Both the position numbers and the translations under genes were made by a program. DNA of 64,000 bases, taken from assembly GCF_030867145.1 (NCBI RefSeq), contig NC_134454.1, positions 53,919,830 to 53,983,829 on the forward strand, read 5' to 3'. Shown here in pieces: positions 33,333-43,900 of this stretch. The notes beneath the pieces are model-generated. The model saw only the letters and a program-made list of their open reading frames with translations, was not told where the DNA came from and made no database searches. The stretch comes from Opisthocomus hoazin. Its lineage: Eukaryota; Chordata; Aves; Opisthocomiformes; Opisthocomidae. Every line of letters starts with the position of its first letter. The first letter of the stretch is position 1.

Positions 33333-33727
33333 TGCCGCGATTGAGAGACGGGACACCGCTTGATGCAAGCAGGATGATCGTTTTATTGTTCTTACACACA
33401 TATATTTATACAGATCAGAAGGTAGCGTGTTTTAAACTGATTGGTTAAGTTTCAAACTAGGCACCTATTGATTGGTTAACACAGTTGCTAATACAGACAC
33501 ATTCTTTTCCTAAGCTCATCTAAACTAAGGCCATGCAGACACATTCTTTTCTTATCTTATCCAAGGCCTTGCTTCCTCCCTCAGGATGGCTCGGCACTAT
33601 CTCTCTTCTTCTCAGGGTCAGGATGGCTGGGCACTAACTCCCTTCTTCCCAGGGTTTATGGCCCACAAGTTCCAACACATCCTCCCTCATCAATTGCACC
33701 GCGCTGGGGGCCCTGCTGAGGCCCACA
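33333..33727 (-). repeat. 5' LTR of young provirus
   Basis: 395 bp, TG...CA. U3 contains a 37-bp near-perfect tandem repeat (33581-33617 and 33618-33654) and a 16-nt direct repeat (33494-33509 and 33536-33551). Next come two CCAAT boxes (33471-33475 and 33440-33444), a TATA box and an AATAAA. R appears very short. Its outer edge abuts TCAATG, the right target duplication. Confidence 0.96.
33382..33475 (-). promoter_or_regulatory. LTR core promoter and polyadenylation signal
   Basis: In minus-strand order: CCAAT at 33475-33471 and 33444-33440, TATAAATA at 33410-33403 and AATAAA at 33387-33382. The start site would fall about 25-30 nt after TATA, near or just after AATAAA, so the signal lies at the U3/R edge. 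The same elements are in the 3' LTR. It could still drive transcription of neighbouring DNA. Confidence 0.85.
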
Positions 33728-33985
33728 TCAATGGGCACAAACTGAGGCACGGGAAGTTCCGTCTGAACATGAGGAAGAACTTCTTCCCTCTGAGGGTGAC
33801 GGAGCACTGGAACAGGCTGCCCAGGGAGGTTGTGGAGTCTCCTTCTCTGGAGATATTCAAGACCCGCCTGGACAAGGTCCTGTGCAGCCTGCTGTAGGTG
33901 ACCCTGCTTCGGCAGGGAGGGTTGGACTAGATGACCCACAGAGGTCCCTTCCAACCCCTACTATTCTGTGATTCTGTGATTCTGA
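33728..33985 (+). mobile_element. CR1 LINE 3' end, right half
   Basis: Continues the CR1 at 27504-27639: [16 protein letters not shown], then [31 protein letters not shown], a TAG, the 3' UTR with GGTTGGACTAGATGACC, and an ATTCTGTG-type tail of about two and a half units ending near 33985. Together the halves make about 390 bp of CR1. Confidence 0.94.
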
Positions 33986-36900
33986 AGCAGACAGACAGTA
34001 ATTGAGGTCAAACCCTCCATTTGTAGTGGCAGTTTATGTGGCTTTTTGCCTCTTTAAGGTGCTACTCATTGCTTTATTGCTTTCCAACTGTGATCTTCAG
34101 CCTTTTTTGTTAACTGCAGAGTAAATAAAGAATAGATCATCTGGAGGTTGTGTTTTCCCTCCCTGTCTTATGTGTAATATTTAGAAGAAGCTTAAACTTC
34201 TCGATAACTTTATACTTTCTTCAAACTTAAAAAACAATCTGGGTTTTCAGAGAGTCGTTTTCTTGAAATCCTTGAGGATATTCAGTTCTGCCACATGGAA
34301 AAACTTGTACACATTTTCAGAACACATGCAGAACAATTTTCATGGTTGCTGATTGGAAATGATTATAACTGGAGTGGTTTTGTGGTATGTAATCAGATTA
34401 TATTTCAAGTTTTCTATTGATTTTATACCACCTGTTACAGACCCCAAGTCAATAAGGGAAAAAATAATGTAGTTCTTTAGCCAGTTGATCATGACTACAT
34501 TTGCATAGCAAAAAATTTTCATAAATAGTCCTTGGAAATAAAAGAAAAAATATAATTTAATGAAAGGCAGTTTTCATAAGGAAACTCAAACTGTGGCTTG
34601 ATAAGCATCTCTTTTAGCAGTGGTGCTGTTGTTAGAGGGTCTTACCCTTTGCATTTATCTTATCCTGTTATACCTGAATAACCTTAACTCTGACCTTTGT
34701 TGCCACAAGTGAAAAGAGTACCCAACCCAAATGTACCTTTATGAATGGGTTTAGCTCAAAATAGTTACAGACATTCTCAACTGTAAAGATACAAACTGTT
34801 TGTGAGGCAGTAGAGTGGATTGGATTAGAGAGCTCATCTGGGACAAAAACTTGAAGAAAGAAATTATTCCACCAGCAAATCAACTTCATGAGCTATAACA
34901 ACTGAAGAGCTGAAACAGGGATGCTTCAGAAGAAATTGTTATTTTTTTAAAGGTTCTCCAGCAGGTTAATTTCGCTGTGGCTGAATTTTGCCTTAATAAT
35001 TTAATAAGGGAGTTCAAGTGCATTAATAACCCATTTCATACAGTGACTGGGATAATTTCTGCTTCCTGGTGAAGTATGGTAAGAATACCTAATGGATATC
35101 AGATACTGCCTAGAGGCTCAACATGCTTCTGTTGAAATAGTGATTAACGATGTTTTGACATACGTGGTCAGGTAACTTCCTTGCCAGCTTTTTTGCTTGT
35201 CTGCCCAGTGAAAGTAGTAGACAACACACAGTTCACAAGATTTCACCAAACTACTGCAGTGTGAGCAGGAGTGAACAGGACCTTATCCAAACCCCATCCC
35301 AATGTGTCCCGCTGCCTCCATGTTGTCTTTGGAAGGGAGGTGTCCTTCACAGGGGCCCAAGTACATCCGTGTCCATGAGAAGAGGACAGAGAGAGCACAA
35401 AGTCCTATCTGCGTGGGATGCCCCTACTATTCTGCCTCTTGCAGATTTCCTTGTGGTTTGTGTCCTCCTGAAGCTGATCTAGGCCAAGAAAAATGGTGTT
35501 ACTCCTTGGTGCCAGAAGCCTAGGCAAATAGTGTGCCAGATTAACATAATGGAGACAAAGGATATTATACCGATCCACTTCAGTGATTGTAATTATATAT
35601 ATCAATATACTCATTTTATGATTTGTTTTGTGATCCTTGGATGGAAGATACTAAAGAAATACAGAGAAAATGTAGCTATTCTCCATTTATTGATGAAAAC
35701 TATCGATGCCAGGAAAACTGTAACATTCTGTAATGCATCTCCATAACTTTCTTTTCCCTTTCCAAGGGAATATAAAGCCTAAAAAAGTTGCACCCACTCT
35801 AATATATGCTCATCAAGCTACAAAATGGGACCTGCTCTACCAGAAGTCCTGTAGCACATTCATTTCACCCTATCCTCTTTGCCATTTCGGTCTTCTATGT
35901 AACATACTGAAACAATGATTAACATAGCTGACTAGTGCTGTTGTCCCTGACTTTTTCCCCCTTCCATGACTTAATGCCTCATTCTAATAAATCTCTGAAG
36001 TAGCTTTGAAACCCTGCCAAGAATTCTTCTGTTCCATGATTAAGAAGTCTATTTTGGCAGGCATATGATGTCATGCAGCATTGCATTCAGACTGGATTTA
36101 TTCAGATATGGTAGTGAGATCATTGCACATCACAGACACAGTGTACAACTCCTTGAGAAAATTTTTTGGTCATTCTGCTGCATGCAGAGAGAGACACACA
36201 AATCTCTGTCTGTGTTTTTAGCAACTAGGATTGCTAAGTGATTCCAGCCGTTATAACCAGAAATCATTCTGAGGTCCAGAGAAAGTCCTGAGTGGTTCTA
36301 CCAGGGGAGGTTGCCTCAAACTGCCATCTGGGAGTCATACCACATTGGCAGATGGTGAAACCTCCAAACACAGCAGGAACTAAGGATTTGCTGAGTAAGA
36401 CCTCCTAGGTTCAAATTAAAATCTTCTTCCTCGGCTTCCTGTCTGCCTATGCTCTACCCACCATGACAACATGGCTTTGGACATCGATTAGCGTCTCTGC
36501 AGCTGTTCAGCACAGGTTTTGAAGGAATTAATGGAGCTCATTGTTATATTAATTTTTACCTTGACTACTGTACAGAAATTACAGGGAGAAGGATGTGGGA
36601 ATGAGGTGCTGAGGCAGTTTTTATCTCTGCCTTGGCTCTTACTGATATTAACAATGTCCAGAAAGTTGTGTTCCTGTAAGTGGACAGCAATCCCTCCTTT
36701 CTGAACCAGTACTTCAGTGATTGGTCTCGACCTCTGCCTTCAGGTTGCAAATCAAAGTATGGAGTTTTTGTTAGCTCTGTTTGTAACAGAGACAGATGGT
36801 ACATAACTGTTTGCCACTCAGTACGCAAAGTTACTTGAGACAGAGTTCAGCCTGGATTGCGAAAGTGTCTCTTCTGTCTCTAGCTTGACTACTCTGGATT

Positions 36901-37199
36901 TTGGGCAGGGTTCACAAAGTGTGGGAACTGGCTATGCTATAACCCCCAAGCTGAAGTCTCAGGGTAGGAAAGGAGTACTGGGAAGCACCAGCGTTTTTGC
37001 GGACAAACCTGAAGAAACAGTTTTTTGAGAGAGTTCTGGTTTTTTTTGTTTTTTCTGTTTTGGTGGCTAATGTCCAGTATTCAGAAGTTACAACTTTATC
37101 TTGTAGTAGTTCACTTGCTCCTGTGGTTTTGTTTCTATGAGCTGCTTGGACAGTATTTATCAAATATTTCTGTTTCTACTTCAAATGAATTTTACTTCA
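33986..37199. other. Unique non-coding DNA
   Basis: About 3.2 kb between two CR1 copies. No supported gene, RNA or repeat. Open frames of 60-87 codons occur on both strands without motifs. Confidence 0.55.
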
Positions 37200-37742
37200 C
37201 CTCTCTGGAGTACTCTGTCCAGTTCTGGGCTCCCCATTTCAAGAAAGATGAGGAGCTACTGGAGAGAGTCCAGCGGAGGGCTACGAGGATGGTGAGGGGA
37301 CTGGAACATCTCTCCTACGAGGAGAGGCTGAGGGAGCTGGGCTTGTTCAGCCTGAAGAAGAGAAGGCTGCGAGGGGACCTAGTATATACTTACAAATATC
37401 TGAAGGGTGGGTGTCAGGAGGATGGGGCCAAGGTCTTTTCAGTAGTGCCCAACGACAGGACAAGGGGCAATGGGCACAAACTGAAGCACAAGAAGTTCCA
37501 TCTGAACATGCGGAAGAACTGCTTCGCCCTGAGGGTGACGGAGCACTGGAACAGGCTGCCCAGGGAGGCTGTGGAGTCTTCTTCTCTGGTGATATTCAAG
37601 ACCCGCCTGGACAAGGTCCTGTGCAGCCTGTTCTAGGTAACCCTGCTTTGGCAGGAGGGTTGGACTAGATGACCCACAGAGGTCCCTTCCAACCCCTACC
37701 ATTCTGTGATTCTGTGATTCTGTGATTCTGTGATTCTGTGAA
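37200..37742 (+). mobile_element. CR1 LINE, 5'-truncated 3' end
   Basis: A 540-bp CR1 end in plus orientation. It begins in coding sequence ([17 protein letters not shown]), followed by [22 protein letters not shown], the [13 protein letters not shown] region, the EHWNRLP motif, [14 protein letters not shown] and TAG at about 37634, then a 3' UTR and five octamer units. The reading frame is uninterrupted over its whole coding length, so it is not very old. It shows the undamaged form of the site into which the provirus inserted elsewhere. Confidence 0.95.
37701..37740 (+). repeat. CR1 octamer tail (ATTCTGTG)n
   Basis: Five tandem ATTCTGTG units end the CR1. Such octamers are the hallmark 3' end of avian CR1 in place of a poly(A) tail. 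Confidence 0.93.
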
Positions 37743-39778
37743 AATCAACTAGAAATGTGATCTCTGGTGTTTCCAAACACAAAAATAAGGGAACCTTTTG
37801 TAAGATGAAAGTTTATAAACATCCAGCAATACAAGGGATACAAGTAGTCTGAATCACAGTCTGTCTTCTGTTTCAGGGAACTGTGAACAGATTCTTAATC
37901 TCACAATCATGTAGCAATTCTAAAGCCTGTAGAGTATTTGAAAACCCTTTCTCTGAATGACTTCATCCTGTTCTTGAATCAAAAGCTTTCTGAAGCTGTT
38001 CTTTCTGGAAACTATATTCACGAAAAGGCATATCAGATGGCTCTTGACAATGCAAGATGGGAAATTTGCTGTGCTTTCTAATTCACAAGGATATCTTTTG
38101 TTTCTAGCTGTTCTTCTCTGCTGGCTTAAAAGAATAGCAAAGTGTATAGATCCTCATCCAGCACTGCTCTTCACTAAACAAACATTCTGCAAAAGTTTCA
38201 TTTTTAAAATGCAGTTACATAAAATGCATAGTTTTGGGTCCCATTTGCTGTGACTGCTTTGGCAATGGGACTATGGTAGCGCAGAGGTGAGGTGCTCTGA
38301 TACTAAATAAATATACTGTGAAGGTGTGAAAGGCTTCCTGGCTTGTGTTGTGTGTTTATGGCACAGTGAGTTGGAGCAGTCATGCAGTAATCCTCAGGCA
38401 CATCAGATGTGCACCACTTCCCAATGCTGCTAGCATCCTCACGAAGTGCGCGTTGTGTGCATGGCATAAAGAAACAGATAAAGCTTTCATGATTACTGTG
38501 ATTGTGGTGAAATCCACTTTAGGGAAATTTGAGAAATTGTTTATATGGATATTTTCACACAGTGGAGGCTTCTGTGAGATGTGGCTATAACCGGTTTTAA
38601 AACAGGCTTACACTTTGGGGACAATTTCTCCTGCATTAACTCATACTTGTCGAAAACAAGAAAACAAAGATAAAGCTTTAGTCTGGGATATTTGAGTCAG
38701 TGGGTGGAACAGTTTAGTGTACAGGTAGAATATTTTATTGAAGGATATGACATAAAAAAGACAAAGTGTTTTGACTAATAGGAGGAATACTTTTCTCAGG
38801 AGGCTGATGTGAGTGAGTGAAAGCAAAGCAGAACCCTAACCCTATTTACCAGTGGAAGCTGCTTACTAATTTGAAACTGCAATGTAGTATAGCTTGATAA
38901 TTTCCACATTTTCGTGCTGTTATTGAATGGGAAGGCTGAGGACAGTGTCAGGTGAAACTCTTAACATCCTATTTTCTAGGCTTAGGAATGCCAGTCACCG
39001 TTCTCACTGTCAGCTTTTCCCACATGACTGAGAAGGGACAGCTGGAAACTGCCTGAAGGATAAGGTGGATTCAGAGTTATACAGGTCTCTAGCATGCACC
39101 TGTGTGCCCTTCATGCCTGTGCCTGAGCACCACATGCCATTTTGCTATACTTTTCAATTTATATCCTCCCCACCACAACAATAACCCAACAATATAGTAA
39201 AGGTCTCAGCTTTCCACTCACACACCTTTTTTTTTTTTTTTTGTATCTAGTGTGTAATTAGGGAGATTTTCGATATGGAACACTACAGTGTAACATCTGA
39301 GCACTCAATCTTCTGCCTAAGAGTTAAGCGCTTTATCTCAGTGAAAGCAGAAGGTATTTTAAGAACATTACCAGAAGGCTTGCTTCAGACAGATTTTTAA
39401 CTGAAGTTTTCTGTGCCCTAACATTGGGCACATTACAGACTATTATCCCTCCTTTATCTTAGCAGAAAGAGTGCCTAAATTAGACAGCTGAAGACGTGCT
39501 GAATAAAACTGAAAGCATTTGAGTTCTTCAGGCATTATAAAAATTGTATTTTAAATGACGTCAGGCCTCCATACCAAAATTGCTAGTCTAAAAATGTCAC
39601 ACCAAACAGGATACAAGAACCAAAAGATACAGCAGATGACCACAGATGTGTTAGCTGTGTTCAGCCTGAACTCAAAAACTGAAAGCAGGCTTTTCACAGT
39701 GTAGACTTCTCAGTGTAATAGACTAGAAGATGATTCGTGTCGAGTGCACATATTGTGCAACTGTGGAAACTAGCATAA
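37743..39778. other. Unique non-coding DNA with a poly(T) tract
   Basis: No supported gene. A run of 16 T lies at 39227-39242. No element is recognised beside it. Confidence 0.55.
39227..39242. repeat. Poly(T) tract
   Basis: Sixteen uninterrupted T. It could be a simple repeat or the tail of an unrecognised minus-strand retroposed sequence. Confidence 0.85.
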
Positions 39779-39815
39779 TGTGAAATAACAAAACCACATA
39801 AGGCATGGAACAAAA

Positions 39816-39945
39816 GATAGAAGTCTAGTGCGGTTTGAGACTGGGCTAATGTATATTGCTTATGGAAGATAGAAGTCCAGTGCGGTTTGAGACTGGGCTA
39901 ACTATATCGTTTATGCAAGATAAAAACCAAGTGCGCATGCGCTTA
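39816..39945 (+). repeat. 52-bp tandem repeat in LTR U3
   Basis: The unit starting GATAGAAGTCTAGTGCGG at 39816 repeats at 39868 with a few changes, and a third, partial and diverged unit starts at 39919 (GATAAAAACCAAGTGCGC). Repeats of this size in U3 are often enhancers. Confidence 0.85.
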
Positions 39946-40156
39946 TAGGAAAAGGACATTTAGAGGACACCGAGGAAGAAGAGACTCTTCATCATGAAGA
40001 CCACCAGAGGAACTATAAAGACCACCAACGTTGTAACCAGGGAGACAGAATCAGTTAACCATAAACATGAACAATGCTGCTATGTCCCTTGTACACCCCT
40101 ACCCACCTGGACATTAGGTCTGGGAACAGAGGGTCTAGTCCCTAGGTAACCATTAA

Positions 40157-40712
40157 TGTTAAACAAGAGTGGTGAGGGGGATTTTTAATAGAAATAGCAT
40201 TACCTAATAGTTGCAGGTGCATTTATAGTACCTATCTATTGTGTAAATTAACTGAAGCAGAGAGTCTTGCATCTCCATACAAAGGGGTTAGTTTTTGATA
40301 GGGACTGGAAGTTGCCTAGAACAGGTCAAGACTGTTCCCACACCCCACTGTGTGGATGGGAGCCAGAAGAGAGCTGAGTTTGTGCAGAAACTGTGATAAA
40401 GAGGATGAGCCTTCATCTTGGACTCCCGATGACCACCACTAGGAGGCACTGCGCAAGCGCAGCTGGGAGGAGTCTATGGAAATGACTTATTGGGACTGAT
40501 TTTAATATGAAAGGGATAGGATATACATATGTATAGGTGGATTGGGAAACCTAATGAATATGTGTATTTTTGATCTATATAAACTGCATAAGGAAAGTAT
40601 GAGGTATGCACGTTTGGTGGAATTATCCCCCGTGCATCCAGCGCTGCAACAAAGAATGCCTGCCTTTTAACCCTACATTGGTGTTACGAGGTTTTATTTC
40701 CAGATTTTCGGT
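40157..40712 (+). mobile_element. Inner LTR, homologous to the solo LTR at 60078
   Basis: Shared blocks with 60078-60676 include GAAGCAGAGAGTCTTGCATC, CTCCATACAAAGGGG, GATGACCACCACTA, CTGCGCAAG, GGAGGAGTCTATGGAAAT and a TATA-like TATATAAACTGCAT region. It ends near TTTTCGGTGACA. The start is either TGTTAAAC (40157) or TGAGGGGG (about 40175). Confidence 0.75.
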
Positions 40713-40930
40713 GACAACATCATAAGACGCATGCATCAATAAATGATGCCACGTAAGCACAGAGAATCAAAAGAAGGAGGACACTTCACGGAAACGAACA
40801 GCTCGGAGAGAATATAAAGACCGCCAGTGCCATTAGAAGGTGTGCGTGTTGGTGGAGCAGTGACTCCCCGCGCACCTAGCGCTGTTTGCTTGCTTTTTAT
40901 TGCCTTAAATATTAATAAAGAAAAAGATAA

Positions 40931-43900
40931 TGCCAATGGCATATTATCATTTATAACATCAGGCACAGCTGTATTGAGACTGAGAACTACTGCCTGAGCC
41001 CTGGTTGCTTATGGTGTCCTGTCCAGTGGAACCAGGCTTAGTGGAATGAGTGACATATAACTGTACACACAGCATCTTCAGCTCCTGCAAAATGACGTAG
41101 TTTTGCTAAATTCAGCTGGACTTATTTTTCAGCTCATCTAAATCACCCCAATATTATTGACTTCAGCAGAGCCCTCCTCATGTCTGTGTGGTATAGTATG
41201 GTGTCATAGCCTTTCCCCTTATTTCAGCTACTAATCAAGAAACTGTTTTGGAGGGAGCTCTGCATTCATCGTTCAGCTTTTCTTCCTGCTCACCCCTTGA
41301 TACAAAGTGGGGAGACCAGTCTGGTGTTTTGCCTTCCCTTGTCTGGCAGCGTGAGGTTGTGTAGGGGGGGAGGGAGGGGGTCAGCAGTTTCCATGCTTTT
41401 TCTCAGGTTAACACTGAGATCAGCTTTTGTAATTTAGAAGAGGGGAAGATGTATTTTGGTTGCAAAGACTTAAAAAACAACAAAAGACTGCAAATGGCTC
41501 ACGATTTTAACACTGTTCATCCAAACTGCAGAGCTATTTTTCTGGTTGAAGTGAAGAATCCTTGCATTGCCTTTACTGAAATCAGAAGAACTACACAGAT
41601 GTAAAGCTGGTGCACTGGAGAGTCAGGCCCACTCTGTATAAAGGTATATAGCTGCTTTGGTGAGGAGCACTGGCTTATTGCTTTTGCAGTCATTTGTAAA
41701 TATGAGTGCTTTCGCTGTTAGGCAATACCTCAAAAGCCAGAGTGGCAGCATGGAAAGCAGATGCTTGGAGTGCCCCCCACTATTTTTAGTTACTATGCAG
41801 AATAATTGGGAGCATCATCTGATATCAGCTCTGGGAAAAGATATTTCCCTTGTTTGAAAATAGGTCAAGTGGAAACCTGGCATTTCCTTGACTACCTGGT
41901 TGCTGTGCTTTGCCAGTCTGGGCAGACTTACTCAGAATACCTTCTTGGAACGAGAAATAAAAAAAGTGTCAAAGGGGCTAGGACTCCTTTCTCTGCTAAA
42001 CTCATTTACCAGTTTCAGCTTTCTGCTCTCTTTTTTTCCCAAGAGCGAATGACTGTCAGGCTTTGCAGCCACAGTGTTGTAAGCATCTGATTAATTTCTT
42101 GGATAATCCAGAGCAGAGAGGGTAAGTGGCTGGTTGGAGACGATGGTTTCCTACTGGCTGGGGAGATACTGTGAGGTGTGACTTCAATGACAGTTTTGAG
42201 GGTGACACAGCAGACGCTCCTATTGCATTGAAAAAGTTGTTTCAAAAGCAGCTGGTGCTTCTGTTTCTATTTTTGTTCACTTCATCCAACTGCACCCGTG
42301 AAAAACCCTGTAATAATATGAAAGAGTCACTTCTTACATTGCTCAGTATTTGTTTTGAAATTCTGATGCAAATTTGAGTGCCAAGCTACTCCTTCTTCCA
42401 TGATGACTTGGTTTTGAAAACAAATGCAGAATTGTTGAACAGTTGGTTTAAGGAGTTAAAACAGGCAACAGCTCTGTTCAAACAGGAACACGCCTCTGTA
42501 TTTGAGAGTAGGGTTAGTCTCTGGGATAGCTTGAGGATTTTTTATGTGTGGTGCAGCACACACTGGAGTGATGCTCTAGCTGGAGTCTCAAAAATAAGAG
42601 TTTTGTGGCCTCCAGGCACAGAGGTTTACAGCACCCATGCATACAAACATGCAGGGAACTTGTTTTCATACACATACATGTACCTACTTGTGCAGTTACA
42701 GTAAGTGCTTTCTTAAAATAGTTAAGCCACAGCAAATGATTTTGGAAGGCTTGCAAAGTTTCAAACCCCAAGTCCTCAGGGCTACCCACCTACCTTCCTC
42801 ATAGCAAGAGCAGGAACAGAGTTCAACCTACTGTGCGCAAAGGATGTAATAAAAATGGAACAGCACCCACCAAAAGATGGTTTCAAAGTCTGCAGATTAG
42901 AGCCAGCATTTTTCTGCCTGTCTTCTGAGCTTTCTCTGAGCTGACTACTCCATCTCAGATTACTTCCCCTTTCTCTCCCCCCTCTGCCTGCACTACTGGT
43001 GGGTGATATGAGATGATGGATGTGAAAGTCACAGGATGCTAGAAGCTGACTTGTCCAGCTCAGGACAGCCCACACAGCTGTCTGGCATCTGCAACATGCT
43101 GCCCTGTGTGGACCTGGGGGGTGGGGAGCCGGGACAGCTGCCACTGCCCTCTTTTCGGTGCTCTGCAGCAAGTCATGGCAGCCTGATGGAAGGAGATTAG
43201 AGGAAAGGCAGGTGTCTGTGACTATTAATAACACAGCAGGGTTTGTTGTGTTGTTCAACTTGCTAGGCCTGCTTCTTCCTGCTGAAGGGTGGCTGTTCAG
43301 GACCAGGATGGCTGAGGCGAGCTCTGTGGTTTCCTAAAACTGCCCCTGAAGGGGCTGGAGGCTTGTGCCATAACACAGTTTATGCCCCTTTGGCAAAATC
43401 TGGCTCGCACCACAAGGAAAAAGTAGTCGCTGCTTTGGTTTTGCCTGTATTTGTCTTGCAGTGAATTGTTACTTTCTAATTACTGCCGTAAGTAGCTGTA
43501 GCTTCCTTTAGGAAGGCAAAGTGATCTAGTGCATGCTGCAGCACCATGAATCATGGGCTTTGGTGCTCTGTGCTGCGTTTATCATGGATGGGTGAATGGG
43601 CGGAAAGGCTGTAGGGACCCTGTTTAAAACTGCATGGTTCTGCTTTCTGTTTGCAGGGCTGTGTCTTGAAAGGTTTTCTGATCTGCCAGCAGAGAGTGAG
43701 TAAATTTTCTGGAATACAGCCCCGGACTGAAGAATTCAACTGTCCCATAGGGGCTGCCTAAAGAAAGTGATCGCAGATGTTCCCTCAGTGCATCAAGCAA
43801 TATCAATGTCTCCTGCCTCTTTCGCCGAGTGGACCTGTGGCTGTTACACAAAAAATGCTGGCTAAGTGAACAGAAAAGAGTGAGAAAGGCTTGCTGAACT

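Larger units (their letters stand above)
27640..33727 (-). mobile_element. Young class II (betaretrovirus-like) provirus, env-deleted
   Basis: A 6088-bp minus-strand provirus between two 395-bp LTRs that look identical. Read from right to left: 5' LTR, tRNA-Trp primer site, leader with a splice donor, gag (matrix, capsid, two zinc knuckles), pro (dUTPase plus protease) at -1, pol (RT, RNase H, integrase) at a further -1, an env membrane-anchor remnant, a polypurine tract and the 3' LTR. It sits inside a CR1 and has a 6-bp target duplication with one mismatch. Gag has a frame break and pol two in-frame TGA codons, so this copy cannot make a full set of proteins. The dUTPase-in-pro layout and two -1 shifts are betaretroviral, while the primer is alpharetroviral. 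Confidence 0.95.
39779..40930 (+). mobile_element. Composite LTR cluster (outer LTR interrupted by a second LTR)
   Basis: The outer LTR seems to start near TGTGAAATAAC (39779). It has a 52-bp tandem repeat in its U3 and resumes after about 40715 with ATATAAAG, a GTGTGCGTGTTGGTGG block and AATAAAG at about 40914. Between lies a second LTR homologous to the one at 60078. The outer right end and the inner LTR share a GTTTGGTGG/CCCCGTGC/AGCGCTG pattern, so they are related families, probably ERV1-like. Boundaries are uncertain because no clean target duplication was found. Confidence 0.6.

Noticed and set aside
27640..33727. Reading this provirus as an alpharetrovirus because of its primer site
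   Set aside because: dUTPase in pro, separate pro and pol frames, and the gag layout fit betaretroviruses better. The primer site alone is weak evidence of lineage.
37025..37636. 203-codon plus-strand frame as a possible gene
   Set aside because: The last two thirds are CR1 ORF2 and the first third is flanking DNA that happens to be in frame.
42782..43258. 158-codon minus-strand frame in unique DNA
   Set aside because: No motif, no initiation or splice context, biased Ser/Pro/Cys content, and opposing frames nearby.
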